Shown: positions 1 through 11,248, counted from the first letter of the stretch. The stretch is DNA of 64,000 nucleotides from Molanna angustata (GCA_963576475.1 OY754982.1:22184336-22248335); one strand, 5' to 3'. Numbers and translations: made by a program. Notes: generated by a model from the letters alone, not told the origin.

Positions 1-19
1 GTTTTTTTATTCGTTGCAG

Positions 20-107
20 GGATGTCACCATTGGAATCCAGCAAGGATTTCACAGTAGACGGTATTACGGGATTTAATAAAAAGAAGAAAAAGAAGAGAC
101 GACATAG
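20..107 (+). CDS. Vsx: Vsx/Chx10-family homeobox gene, internal exon (linker and start of homeodomain)
   Basis: Internal coding exon of a visual-system-homeobox transcription factor, a nuclear DNA-binding protein used in eye and neural patterning (family knowledge). A pyrimidine-rich tract ending in TTGCAG precedes position 20, and the exon ends at 107 before GTGAGT. In the frame that joins to the exon at 1372 it reads about 29 residues: an acidic/polar stretch, then GFNKKKKKKRRH. This matches the basic segment immediately before and at the start of the Vsx homeodomain. The exon starts with two bases of a split codon and ends with AG, the first two bases of the arginine-5 codon. The ATG at 22 is internal and not a start. 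The upstream part of the gene (octapeptide region, initiator) lies left of the window. The sequence resembles Vsx2 (RRHRT) more than fly Vsx1 (RRHSRT), but paralogue assignment is uncertain. Confidence 0.9.
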
Positions 108-1371
108 GTGAGTACATCCGGGCAGTAGGAAATAAATATTTATTTTTAATATAGTCAATATTTATCGCCTTTTGAAAGCCCTTTTAACACAGCCTTCAGT
201 TACCAAGTAGGTAATCAACGTTAATTAATTTAAAAAATATAAACCGATACATAAGTATTTTTAAATATCATCATTATTGTTTATGTTTTTTGAAATAATA
301 TATGTTCAGCATACTATTTTGATTTTTAAACAATGCCATATTGTGAAATTGTTTTTAAAAGATTTTTTCTTTGAATTCAAATTCATATAATATTTTTTTT
401 TTAGACAATTAAAACATGAAAAATTTATTCATTTTGAAAATTTCAAATAACATGTTTTGTACTAAAATACATCTTAAATATGAACACTTTGCTTCCAATG
501 CTTTGTATAAATAAAAACTAATGACATTATTTGATCGACAGTATTTTTTTTCAATTCATGGAAAATGGGCTATCAAAATTTTACAGTTCTTAATCAGCAA
601 TCACCATTGATTGCTGGTGCAATCACCGCTTAGGAATAACAATTGAAATCAATTGTCAATCAACATTGATTTCTCCTGAAAATATGGTGCATTAATGAGA
701 GAATTAAATATAGTTTTTTTAAGTGTTTTTTTTTATTTTATCATTCATGATTTTCATATTTAAGCTCTTTATATTTATCAAGATATAAAAAAAAATCTTC
801 GGAGTATAATTTAACTAAGCCTGCGAAGATCCAACGAAAGCGGTTTTCTATTTGTTTGTACTGTGAGCAATATTTTTTATATGGTTATAAATAAATTAAA
901 TTTCTCATATAATTTATATTTAATTAAATGACATCATGTCAAAGCACCAAAACATTTCAGACATGGAATATGACATGACAAATGGTAGACCAGCTTTAGA
1001 AGATAGCCTGAGAAATAAAAACGAAATGAAATTAAATAGAAAAAATTCTGATATTAAGTGTATGTAGATGGTTTGTATATATAAATAATGATGAAAATCT
1101 GACCTAGGAATCAAAATAAATTGGATTTTGAGAGATAAGAATGGAAAAGTCAGTATAGAATAGAGCGTGGAATTTGATAATTTCCTGTAGGCATGCGCAT
1201 GTATGAGTATATTTCTAAAACTTATATTTAGTGTTACTAATTGATTTGTGATGTTACATATGATTGTTATTGAACTAAATTAGAGAGTATTATAAAAAGG
1301 TCTTTAGTTTGACCCCTGTGTACTGTCGGTTCACGTGTAACTACCCATGCGCTTTTTGCACTCTGCGGCAG
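108..1371 (+). other. Vsx: Vsx intron between the linker exon and the homeodomain exon
   Basis: Bounded by a GTGAGT donor at 108 and a GCGGCAG acceptor ending at 1371. It is AT-rich and I see no gene in it. The open frame at 920-1114 (minus) has no recognisable protein character. A short stretch at 590-672 has several ATTG/CAAT and TGATT cores and may be regulatory. Confidence 0.85.
590..672. promoter_or_regulatory. Cluster of CAATCA/TGATT cores inside the Vsx intron
   Basis: Within about 80 bases there are repeated CAATCA, TGATTG, CAATTG and AATCAA words in both orientations, in a stretch without an obvious transposon match in the window. Such words overlap homeodomain and PBC-type binding cores. 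Function is inferred only; AT-rich sequence yields such words by chance. Confidence 0.25.
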
Positions 1372-1495
1372 GACGATCTTCACCTCATACCAGTTGGACG
1401 AGCTGGAGAAGGCCTTCAAGGACGCCCATTATCCTGACGTCTACGCCAGGGAGATGCTCAGCCTCAAGACTGATCTGCCAGAAGACAGGATACAG
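1372..1495 (+). CDS. Vsx: Vsx/Chx10-family homeobox gene, homeodomain exon (residues 5-46)
   Basis: This exon encodes homeodomain residues 5 to 46. It begins after GCGGCAG, where its first G completes the arginine-5 codon begun in the previous exon, and ends at ATACAG before GTGAGT. The 41 full codons read [15 protein letters not shown], then [15 protein letters not shown] and LPEDRIQ, which are signature strings of the Vsx/Chx10 class (helices 1 and 2 and the turn to helix 3). F8, L16 and F20 of the hydrophobic core are present. The exon ends between residues 46 and 47, the intron site typical of paired-like homeoboxes, so recognition helix 3 (with Q50 expected) and the CVC domain must be on a later exon. 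Compared with common Vsx sequences I see several conservative E-to-D changes (residues 14, 22 and in KTDLPED). No stop or frameshift; it looks functional. Confidence 0.95.
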
Positions 1496-2180
1496 GTGAG
1501 TGATGCATTATTCATTTTTCGATTGTAAACCGTGACTATCTGTGGACAATCAAGCTTCGGAGTAACTCTGCAATGTCAAGATATACTCGAAACCGAACGA
1601 TTGACTTCGTTACACACGAAGATGATCTCTCTGTCGCGCCGGACGAAATAGAATGCGTGCGAGTGAGACTAAAGGAGACGCGTAGAGTTCGAAATAATTA
1701 TGTTATACCTAATGTTGTCTTAAAATCACTTTTCTCTTACAAATTAATGTATTTTTATTGATCCAATGAATAATTATTTTATCAAGTGCTTTCCAATACA
1801 AATAATACCGTATGACTATCTCTTAAATTAAGTTTTTCTTCTAACACAATAAATTTCAAGGACAAAGGAACTTTATTGGATATGCCTCAACTTATCTTCG
1901 TAAAATTCAATTAAAGATTATATTTAGATCAGTTTATCAAAGACCATAAGCAGAGGATGATATCGTTTAATCCCACTTAGATTATTTAGATATAATATGT
2001 AAATAGTGAAAGTAATAAGTGTTTTTTGTTTAATCTATCGAGAAGTTCTACCATAAATTGTTAACGAACTTACTGTTTTTCATTGAGAAGTTGTGATTTA
2101 AAAAAAAAGCACTTGAAGTTTTTTTTATAACTACACATTATTAAATTTATTCTTGAAAGTTTTCAGTAGTTACATCATTG
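1496..2180. other. AT-rich intronic stretch, no gene seen
   Basis: Immediately downstream of the homeodomain exon. The short + frame at 1573-1761 starts well after the donor and resembles no protein I know. No repeat or RNA gene recognised. Confidence 0.5.
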
Positions 2181-2360
2181 TCATTAATTGAAAATTATTG
2201 ATAGAATACTTTCTTTAAATCGTCATTCAACATTAATTTATAACCGTACCGATCAATCAACGTTTGACACTTCAATTAATATGAATAATGTTTTAACAAA
2301 ACCAATTCAATTCAATTCAACATTAATCATGACAAACTAATTAATATCGAATTAACTATC
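2181..2360. promoter_or_regulatory. Dense TTAATTA/TAATT cluster, candidate homeodomain-bound element
   Basis: About 180 bases with many TTAATT, CATTAA, CAATTAAT and TTAATTAAT words, less than 900 bases after the homeodomain exon. Vsx-type proteins bind TAATTA-containing sites (family knowledge), so an autoregulatory or cross-regulatory element is conceivable. The base composition alone could explain part of the clustering. Confidence 0.3.
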
Positions 2361-3576
2361 ACACAAAGGACAAAAAAAAACATCATGGCCGCCATATTGG
2401 GCCTGAAGCTTATTTTGTTTATAACTGTCATATCAACAATACTCAACGTACCCTGTCATACATGGACCAATGTACACATAAGTGGTTTACAAAAGTATTA
2501 TGTAAGGCTGCGTGGTGAGAATTTCTGAGAAAAAAAAACTGTTTTATGTTTTCACAAGTTGAAATCCGATATTATTTTAGATCCGAACCCATACCGAGGG
2601 GGAGTTATTTGAAAGTGCAAGTAATTCTATAAATATTTTGAGCGTGTAGGCAGCAATAAAAAAAAACCACAAAAGATTTATCGAGTCAATGTGGGTAGGG
2701 GTTTTTTTACGCACGATCCGTTATACCAGGAAGAGATTTATTTCAATAGGCTCTTGTTTTTAAAATATTTTTAAAAAGTTCGTTTTTAGCCATAAAAAGA
2801 AACGAAGAATATTTTTCCGTTTTGATTTGGGCTTAACAAATCACCTAGGATTTGTTTTCTTGCCATTGTGTAGAATTTAGACTTTAAATCGCTGTAGCTT
2901 GTATCATATCAAAAGGTTTTTTTTTTCTTCAATAGACTGTCTGGCTGTGACGATGTCCTAGGAAATTTCTCTGACCCATTGACCCATTGGGAAGAGCAAT
3001 TTTAGGAGTTTCAAGACTCTTTCCTAAATACGGTGCAATCTTATCTTCACTATCAGTGAATGGTGAGCCAGTTGTTTCCACATAATTAGCTCTCTTTGTC
3101 ACTTTCAGTGCAGTGTCTGCACGGTTTTAGAGTTCTCCGGACTCTTCTTATGTTCTTTGTGTGTTATTTCAGAGTTTTGCAAGGGGACATTATCAATCCC
3201 CACAAACAGAGCGGGTGGTGGTGGAAGAAATCAGACCGTCCGACTGTAATACGTAGGTACTTGGAAATTTTACCACTTTCCTTGAAAATTCTGTTTCTCA
3301 GAACAAAATTATTTCAACACTATTCTGACAAATTAGAATAGTTTTCGATTTATTTTTATTTATTTTTGATCCCACCATATTTACAATGACAAGTAGTTAA
3401 CTGCTGCCCGGCTAGGAAATCCCGTTATAGGGCTAGCAGTTTACATTTTTAACAGTTTCCGTTCCACATTAAATAGGCACACAATCTCAACATTCTGCAC
3501 TCACTATCATTACCTCAACAAATAGGTATATGGGCTCACAAAACCGATCAACCAGGTCCTAATGTCCGCCATATAT
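2361..3576. other. Intergenic/intronic sequence, no gene seen
   Basis: Contains a short GC-richer patch with GGCCGCCATATTGGG near 2386. The + frame at 3096-3341 has no domain I recognise. I see no clear repeat boundaries. Confidence 0.4.
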
Positions 3577-3664
3577 TTTTTAAATAAAATGAATATGCCC
3601 TTGTTAAACAAGTACATATACATCTTCCTACATTCCCTAAATTAAGTATTAATGCTTGTGCTAT
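3577..3664 (-). repeat. SINE family A, 3' half (interrupted by a LINE insertion)
   Basis: The tail part of the tRNA-Thr-like SINE A in minus orientation: AT-rich tail, then the diagnostic words CTTGTTAAACAAGTACATA and CATCTTCCTAC, and GCTTGTGCTAT. At 3664 it is broken by a retrotransposon and resumes at 4014 with the same nine bases duplicated. Confidence 0.8.
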
Positions 3665-4013
3665 CATCATCATCATCATAAACTCGACAGTCCTGGGTGG
3701 GCCATGGCTGAATCCAGGAGTCTCCTCCATTCCCGTCTATCCGTTGCCTTCGTTCTCCAGTTTCTAATATTTATTATGGAAGCATCGGCATCGACACTGT
3801 TCATCCATCGAGTCCTTGGTCTACCTGGTCTCCTTCGACCTTATGGCACAGAAAGTATGAGGCGTTTTGTGGGGTTGTCGTCGTCCATTGCATTCGGATT
3901 ATGTGACCAGCCAATCTTAAGCGCCCTATCTTGATGGAACTGATCACATAGGGCTCTTTATAGGTCTCGTATAGTTCCCTGTTGTATCGACGACGCCAAA
4001 CATTATTCTCTTA
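3665..4013 (-). mobile_element. 5'-truncated non-LTR retrotransposon tail inserted in SINE A
   Basis: The minus strand encodes the degraded C-terminus of a LINE reverse transcriptase. Readable pieces include RLRLAGHIIRM, then after a +1 frame change GRRRPGRPRTRWMNS and REWRRLL, ending at LSSL and a stop, followed by a (TGA)n tail at 3665-3680. Between RM and GRRR there is one stop codon, so the copy is dead. It is flanked by an exact 9-bp duplication TTGTGCTAT (3656-3664 and 4014-4022), which marks target-primed insertion into the older SINE. The + strand frame at 3656-3934 is only a shadow of this. Confidence 0.85.
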
Positions 4014-4110
4014 TTGTGCTATAGGTGAACGAAATCGGTCGAGGCAGGGTTCGAACTCGCGACCACTGGATTACTAGCCCAGCGCGCTAACCGCTCTGCC
4101 ATTGACCCAT
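4014..4110 (-). repeat. SINE family A, tRNA-like head (resumption after the LINE)
   Basis: On the minus strand it reads as a tRNA-like body: acceptor-type GGTCGA paired with TCGACC, box A region GCAGAGCGGTTAG, a 5-bp anticodon stem with loop CTAGTAA (anticodon AGT, threonine) and box B GAGTTCGAACC. It continues from the half at 3577-3664. A SINE rather than a working tRNA gene, because the same body with a conserved tail recurs at many sites in the window. Confidence 0.85.
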
Positions 4111-4562
4111 CTACCTGTCTACAATCCAATAATTATAATTATTATGTATGTGTGTATTTTTCACTTAATCAATAACAAGTTTTACTCACAGACCAATAAT
4201 CTATAGACATGACATAAGCAAAATCTCTTAGTATCTAGGTACCTTCACACCGCGTGACTGTGCCACCAAAATTTGGTGGTACCTAATCAATATAAAATAT
4301 TTGAATATTTTCGAAATGATAACTGAAACAGTACTCAACATTAATATCAAAAATACATGTTGTTAACATATGGATTTAAATTTCGAAAAGCAAATACTTT
4401 TATTTTATATAAATGTGTCATTTATATCAGATTTATATTTAAACATTGAATGTGTTTAAGATACCCGTTCCACCTCTGTAGTAGCTAATGTCAGCTGTGT
4501 ATATTTCTTATTCTGTGGTTTTACTAATTATGTACATAGAAATAATTTTTTTACAATATCTC

Positions 4563-4825
4563 TCTCTTCTTCTTCGTTTCCTCAATGCTGAGGGTCGTGA
4601 TCTATGCGGCCGTTAATGGACAGAACTAGTGGCCTCCAGTCCTCTCTGCCCTCCGCAGCTCGCATCACCGAATAAAGGTCGTTCCCGGTCATCTCCTTAA
4701 TTTGGTCACACGACATCGCGCAGGAGATCTGCCTCTATTTCTTTTGCCTGGTACACTTCCTGTGATAATATTTTCTCCTGGCGATGTGACCAAAGAAGCT
4801 CAATACCCGGCGGTTGTATATACTA
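4563..4825 (-). mobile_element. LINE 3' end (reverse-transcriptase C-terminus remnant)
   Basis: Read on the minus strand this gives SFFGHIARR, then MSCDQIKEMTG, REDWRPL and DHDPQH followed by a stop and a GAAGAAGAAGAG tail. That is the C-terminal pattern of insect non-LTR reverse transcriptases (FFGHI...R, RW...DQI, W..L). An internal stop after the basic region shows decay. 5'-truncated. Confidence 0.75.
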
Positions 4826-4894
4826 TAGACAATCTTTCTTTTCTTTTAATTTTATTTACACTGACAGCGTTTACTATGTAAAATTCCATTTTTA

Positions 4895-5297
4895 AAAATA
4901 AATTAAACACTTGTTTTTCTTTCTACATTTATTTTTACTCTCCAGAACGACCGTTTCCGACCGTAAGATATTACTTCAACGTGTATTTTTTCTCATATTT
5001 AGTAAAAAGATACCTAGGAAATAAAAGTGGGTATATCCCAAAGATGACAATTCCCCACAGCTGCAATTAGGTACAAATGCTCACGTAAGAATAAGAGATT
5101 AGGACTGGATATAATACTTAAACTGTAACAACCACCCACCCCTTTTTTGCTTTGTATAAATTCCATCTAATGTAATAGTATATAAGAAAAAACCACACCA
5201 TGTACTTCACCAGTTGAAAAGGCCTTCACCAGGCGAAACGGTCGTTCTGGAGAGTAAAAATAAATGTAGAAAGAAAAACAAGTGTTTAATTTATTTT
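4895..5297. mobile_element. Foldback element with perfect 63-bp terminal inverted repeats
   Basis: 4895-4957 and 5235-5297 are exact reverse complements over 63 bases, starting AAAATAAATTAAACAC. The 277-bp middle has no coding potential. It has the structure of a MITE-like foldback element; perfect arms suggest recent insertion or gene conversion. No clear target duplication seen. Confidence 0.8.
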
Positions 5298-6139
5298 GTT
5301 TAATCTGCAAAAAGAACAAATGACTGAGTCATTTGTTCTTCTTGTAGTCCACGGAATCCTCGGGATGCGACGCCAACACCACATTTCAAATGTGTCAATT
5401 CTTGTACTATCACGGTACTTCACTGTCCAGGTTTCGGCTGCACATAGGGATATTGGGAAGATGAGAGTTCTGATAATTTTAATTTTGATGTGGTGTTGGA
5501 AATATCTCGATATTTCCAGATCTTTTAAAAAGTGAATCTAAAACAAAATGGTGCGTTAATTGTAGGTAGGTACATATGCCTTGAAAGTACAACTTGGTAT
5601 TGTATTGTATCTACTTATATAAGCTTGCTCATTTCCTAACGCGAACGCATGTATTTTTCTACCCCGTTTTTCCGCAACACGCACACCGTCCCCTTCATCC
5701 CCCTAAATACATTTCCATCTCCCCCCTCAGTCCCCTCCATCTCCGGCAATCCACCACCCCCCTACCGCCATTTTCCGTCCACAAACACACGCGGCTGACA
5801 AACACAAAAGTCTCAACCAAATTAAAATTTCATAACTACACTCCGTTGGGTTTCTCTGCAGTTATACTGTATTCGAAAAAATATCCCACAACACAAAAAA
5901 AAATATGTAGATGTATTTATAAAATATAAAATAAAAATACTTGGAATTAGTCCTATTTGATTCAATTGATTATCGACGCGTTCAAGGCACATCGTCAGAA
6001 TAATGAATAATCATTAAAATGAAATAGAACAAATTGATAATAAGTATTTATATTTTATGAATACATCTAGGTATATACTTTGGAGCTCTATCGTAAATTG
6101 TCGATCGACAAATTAAACATAGTACGAAATGAGTTGGTT
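5298..6139. other. No gene; includes a C-rich pyrimidine tract
   Basis: 5650-5800 is unusually rich in CCCC and CCAT words in an AT-rich surrounding. The frame at 5594-5929 is rich in P and H because of this composition and shows no domain. A similar C-rich block lies at 31690-31770. No function assigned. Confidence 0.4.
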
Positions 6140-6654
6140 GTACTCCTCACTTCCAAGTCACTCCACAAAATATTCAAATTTTGTACGGAAAATTTGCACC
6201 ATGTTCATGAAATGAGTTTGTTAAATTATTTTTGATTTAAATATTATAGTATTAAAACTTGATAATTTTTCAGTGCCATTTTATGTAAGTGATGTGTCTT
6301 TATACCAATTGGCAAATAAAAATAATAAATGTTAAGTTTTTTGAGCTTGAGGTCACTTTGAAATATTTGGCAGTAAAAAAAATGAGAAATACTGATCAGA
6401 TATCCTTGAAAATCTAATAGAGTTTAAGCAAGTATTACATACAGAAATTTGCAAAAAATGATAAGAATCGAATGAGTTATTTAGTCTATAATCGATAAAG
6501 TAGGTACATAGTACCTACATAGCACACAGTACAAAGCACACATAGATACATTGTGATGTAACTTTCAGAATACAATCTGAGCATGGTATTAGTAGATAAT
6601 CTGCAATATGCAGATAACCTCTCCAATATATCCCCTTAGTGTAGTGAGGAGTAA
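6140..6654. mobile_element. MITE-like element with GTACTCCTCACT termini, copy 1
   Basis: Starts near GTACTCCTCACTTCC and ends near GTAGTGAGGAGTAAAA, an inverted terminal pair. A diverged homologue in the same orientation lies at 45415-45932, sharing internal words such as ATTCAAATTTTGTA and GATAAAGTAG. Non-coding. Confidence 0.7.
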
Positions 6655-8329
6655 AAATATTATTTTTAAACCAGAATCTCAATGAAAAATGAGAATAAAG
6701 TTTTTTTAAGATATTCTCAGTGTACCTATTTATTATGCACTTCTCTGAAATAGTGGACAGTTATGATTTCAAAAAGTTCTGAGAAGAGCTAACAGCAGCA
6801 GAGAATTTGTAATATGTGGAAAGATCCGCAACATCTCCTACCTCTATCGCATCCTTCGTGGGCCATAATAATATGAGGTCCGCCAATTGTCGCTAAGAGA
6901 ATTGTGGTAAGATTGAGGGACGACGTGTACGTGGCAGAAGATGTACTTCAATAAGATATTTATTTATGCTATTAGTGCTCTTTGATTACCTTTTAATGAC
7001 TAACCAGAATATTTTAACAAACAGTGAAGTTTATTTTTATTTATTTATTAATGTTTATAGAAATAATATACATTTTTACTAGTGCCTGCCCCACTAGGAT
7101 TACATTCCGTGATGAGGAAGGTAGGAAGGTACTAAAAAATCATGAAAGAACAAGCAAATAAAACAAAACAAAAGCCACCAAAAATGAAGAAATATACAGT
7201 AATAATAACAGCCAAAAACAATAATGATCTACCGTATACAGTACCTACCAATACATACATGCACTGATTGTCGTGTGATTAGTTACTTAAATAAATTAAA
7301 AAATTAATAGGAACTAATTTTCCCATTTCACAGTCATACATCATGCTTTTACGTTGAGTCGATGTAGGATTTTGCTTACCAAAGGAAACAATGTTTATTC
7401 TCAGTAGATTTTCTATTTGAATGTAGTATAGTGGAATACTTGGATAAGTCGTTCACGCAGTAGGCATTTTCCTATTGGCTCAAAAGGGAGGGAATTATTG
7501 TCCCCAGGATTCTAAAATATCCTTCGAAATTCAAAAGATGAGTGGCGGTCGGGGCTAGCGCGCGCATATGAATAAATTCGTATCTCTAATTATTCGCGCC
7601 AATTTCGAATGCATGACTATGTGACTGAGTGAGAGAGAGAGAGAGGGACATATACATATATAGATAGAGGGAGGGAAGGAGGTAGAGAGAGAGACGTGGT
7701 GTTGCCACAATTCAAAGATATTTAATGCTGGGTGCTGTTCCAGTAACTACCTAACGTGCACAAGTGCCTACATATTATTCCATTACGAATACTTACGTAG
7801 GTACTTATTGTGAGGGTTCAAATATAATATAAGTAAAACTATCCTATCCACTGATGAAACTATTAGTTTCTACTAATCATTTTTCATCTTTATATAGAAC
7901 TGCTGTATTTTCTCAAGATTTATTACTTTTCTTATTTTATATAGGTACTTACCTACGTAATAATATCTTTCGTATCAATTCTATGAGATTCGTGTCATTA
8001 CTTCAATGCTAGATTTCAGAACAATTACACAATAAATACAAAATCACTTACGTGTATGATTTCAAAATCATATCGTAGATACACTTACCAAATTAACTTT
8101 TAAGACTTCATTATTTTAATTTAGTAGGTAGGTATATAATATAATGGTAGTAATCCTACCTTTGTATAAAAATAAAAAAAAACGATCAGGACATTGAATC
8201 AAAAATAAGGCATGGAAATGCTTAAATTATGACCTGGACGACCTGGTTATTACATATATATTTAATTTATGTCGTGCTTTCTTTTTAAATGCACATAAAA
8301 ACAATGGCAAAACCTCAAATATGAAACTC
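6655..8329. other. No gene; contains a GA microsatellite
   Basis: 7629-7697 holds GAGAGA-rich simple sequence. 7540-7620 is GC-richer than its surroundings. I see no exon or RNA gene. Confidence 0.4.
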
Positions 8330-8830
8330 TCAAATATTATAGGAACATCTACTTATCCCTATCTTCAGTGGCTCGAAACAGCTCCTCCACGGTCCAAATC
8401 CACGTCCACTTTTATACATTACGGAGATATGAAATCCGCTTCCTGCCGACACCCCGTTTTCCCTCACACAAGACTGATGAATATTCCTACGATACGGAAA
8501 TTTGGAATCCCGGGACGATCCCGGCCAATTGGCAATTCCCGACTGTTGACAACCCTGAATTCGTCACAAATTAAAGTAGATACTTCCATACTAATGATGT
8601 TTACAATATCAAATAGCTCGGAGCGATGCTAAGGCCCGATTGGCTATTAAACGCCTCAACGCACGCCCATTGCGATATTCAATTTCCGACTCTACGGCCG
8701 TCTGTAACAGGGCGTATAATTGCCCGCGCCTCAATCAATTACACCGCCAACCTAATTAATCTTCGCCAAATTTTAACACACAGCTAAATTGTGTCCGTGA
8801 ATTACCTACTCGACATCGGAGGCCGTGTTG
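8330..8830. promoter_or_regulatory. GC-richer, low-repeat block, candidate conserved non-coding element
   Basis: About 500 bases of complex, near-balanced composition in AT-rich surroundings, with no match to any repeat family seen in this window. It contains homeodomain-type cores (CAATTAC, CTAATTAAT, TCAATCAATTA). Two short overlapping + frames (8321-8632 and 8368-8574) show no domain. Inferred candidate enhancer; an unrecognised exon or old transposon are alternatives. Confidence 0.3.
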
Positions 8831-9103
8831 CCACCTCTTAGAATATTCGATGAAGGTGGCAAAATTATCGTCACGATTTTTTTTATAGGTAAACACAGAC
8901 ATATAGGTAGGTACTTAAAGTAGGTACCTACCTTATTATTATTGGTTATTCTGGGGCATTAATTTTCATTCGTTATTCTGGGGAAAGTGCCAATTTAATG
9001 TATCAAACGTTAAATTATCATGCAGTAATAAGAAACTGCTACTTTTTACATACTTGATATGTTGATCAAAACAACCATAGTAAAAACACGTTTTTTACTC
9101 CAG

Positions 9104-9272
9104 TAATAATAATAATAATAAACACATCCTTGCACATTTTTGCAAGTGGCGAGTTTATTACCGTATGGCAATTTCTTCCAACTAACCAGTGTTTCCAGCC
9201 CAGAGAAGCACCATTTGCGTGAGAAAAAAATCAAATAAATTTCTCCCCTGCTGGGGATCGAACCAATGATAA
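9104..9272 (-). repeat. SINE family B, minus strand
   Basis: The (AAT)n tail at 9104-9121 is followed by the family-B body reading back to a box B-like sequence: TGCAAGTGGCGAGTTTATT, GGCAATTTCTTCCAACTAACC, then the box B complement GGGATCGAACC. The tRNA-like head is truncated. Confidence 0.75.
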
Positions 9273-9392
9273 GTAGGTAGGTACCTGCAGATATTTTGGA
9301 AATATTCATTTTATCCAAATTACATAGATTATCAAGTACCTATATTTTTTTTACAATTTTAAGAAGGTAGGTCAATCGTGATAGTTTTGATT

Positions 9393-9424
9393 TTACCGTT
9401 TGACGGGACTTGCCCCCCCAGAAC
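9393..9424. repeat. Fragment of the GGGGGGCAAGTC foldback family
   Basis: Carries GGGACTTGCCCCCCCAG, matching the termini of the foldbacks at 30854-31211. Only one end is recognisable. Confidence 0.4.
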
Positions 9425-9712
9425 TGTCACTTTAAAATATATTCATTTTATAATACACTAGTGATGTTCTTTTATTATTTAATCTTATTAAACTTCTATT
9501 ATTTTATTAAATCTTCACAATAGCAAAAAATACATGCAGTTTATAAATTTGACATTTCATTTTAGTGCGCATCCAGAATTGAATACAATAAAATAATTAT
9601 TAGTTCATATTAAGAAATGACAGTTTCATACATTAAACAAATAATTTTCGTCTCAAAACGATGTAGGTACATAATAATTACAAAAAAATAGACAATATTT
9701 TTTTATTTATGC

Positions 9713-9924
9713 ACACTGAAATGTTTTGTTTGTTAATAGTAACAAAATTTCATGTTAAAATTAACCAAACTATAGTGACTACAAAACTTTTGGTTTTGTG
9801 CAACTAAATGTTTTGTGCACACAGCCAAACAGTACATTCATAAATAGATGAACCTTTATTACTGATATCACCTTTATTACAGTTCGTTTTTAACAGTTCG
9901 GTTGTCATAGTATTTTTTTCAGTG
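9713..9924. mobile_element. MITE with CACTGAAA termini, copy 1
   Basis: Begins CACTGAAATG and ends TTTTTTTCAGTG. A copy in opposite orientation lies at 21589-21799 and a half copy at 19266-19370; they share TTAACCAAACTATAGTGAC and AGCCAAACAGTAC. Non-coding, about 212 bp. Confidence 0.7.
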
Positions 9925-10340
9925 CATCCGTTGCGCGCTGTGTATATTTTCTTCGTTGGGCGTTCTTCATTCATTCATCCCATGCGTCCAAACCAAATCA
10001 GTGTGTTCATTTTCATTCTAATGTCTTCATTTTTTTATTATAAAACTCAACACAGAACATTTTATAAAAATTGTAATGGAATTTCTTTGAGCTTGTAAGA
10101 TTTCCCAGTGAATGTCAGCATCTCCGTACAAAAAAAAGGGTTGAGATTTTCGCCCGCTGTAGAAAAATGCGTTGGTATTTTCATGAGGGTTGAATATATT
10201 CTTGTATGTATTTTTCAATTCCGACAACATCACGGTATGGTATTCGAATACATGTTTTTTTTAAATTGGTATTCAGACATGATGTTTACTAGGAATCTTT
10301 TGTAGGTATAATAAATACAAAAAAATATCTTGAATAATGC

Positions 10341-10799
10341 GAGTTTAATAATATTAATGATCGCGTAGAGATAAGTTTAATAATATTAGTGATCGCGTAG
10401 AGATAAGTTTAATAATATTATTAGTGATCGCGTACAGATAAATTTAATAATATAAGTGATCGCGTAGAGATAAGTTTAATAATATAAGTGATCGCGTAGA
10501 GATAAGTTTAATAATATTATTAGTGATCGCGTACAGATAAGTTTAATAATATAAGTGATCGCGTAGAGATAAGTTTAATGATAATAGTGATCGCGTAGAG
10601 ATAAGTTTAATAATATTATTAATGATCGCGTACAGAAAAGTTTAATAATACAAGTGATCGCGTAGAGTTAAGTTTAATAATATTAGTGATCGCGTAGAGA
10701 TAAGTTTAATGATATTAGTGATCGCGTAGAGATAAGTTTAATAATATAAGTGATCTCGTAGAGATAAGTTTAATGATATTAGTGATCGCGTAGAGATAA
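10341..10799. repeat. 14-copy minisatellite with 32- and 35-bp monomers and a 99-bp higher-order period
   Basis: Monomer core is GATCGCGTAGAGATAAG followed by TTTAATAATAT. Spacing between successive GATC cores is 32, 35, 32, 32, 35, 32, 32, 35, then five of 32. Each 35-bp step ends in a monomer carrying GTACAG instead of GTAGAG, at 10426, 10525 and 10624, exactly 99 bases apart. So a three-monomer block was amplified as a unit. No coding role seen. Confidence 0.9.
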
Positions 10800-11248
10800 A
10801 AATTCGACCGTACCTAATTCATTAAATTTTTAATTTTGAAATGTCACTGGACCGATTTATGATAAAACGAGTGGGTTGTGGCCAACACGAAACGCTCCAC
10901 TACATAGTAAGTGTAGGTATAATTTTTCTTCTTGAAAAATTGACAATCGATGATGAGGTAGCTAATGCCAAAATTTATCATAGTAAAAATCACACATCCC
11001 GGAGATTTACGTACCTAATATTTTAATATTGTAATAATAGAAAATATTAAATATATCAAATTGGGATAAACTTTCGATACGCGAATCAAATAACAGAAAA
11101 TATATGCGTTTCAAAGAACATAAATGACCGACTCTTTTGAAAATAATCATAGATATGGGATATCTACAATAAAATGTAGATGCATTTACATCGAAGGGGT
11201 CGCAAATTAAACAATTCAGAAACATTAGAAATATTCAAACAAAAAAAT
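10800..11248. other. No gene seen
   Basis: AT-rich. Short frames at 10841-11026 (+) and 11007-11225 (-) lack any domain and overlap in opposite strands. Confidence 0.4.

Noticed and set aside
5594..5929. 111-residue P/H-rich frame
   Set aside because: Caused by a C-rich tract; no initiation context, domain or neighbouring exon.
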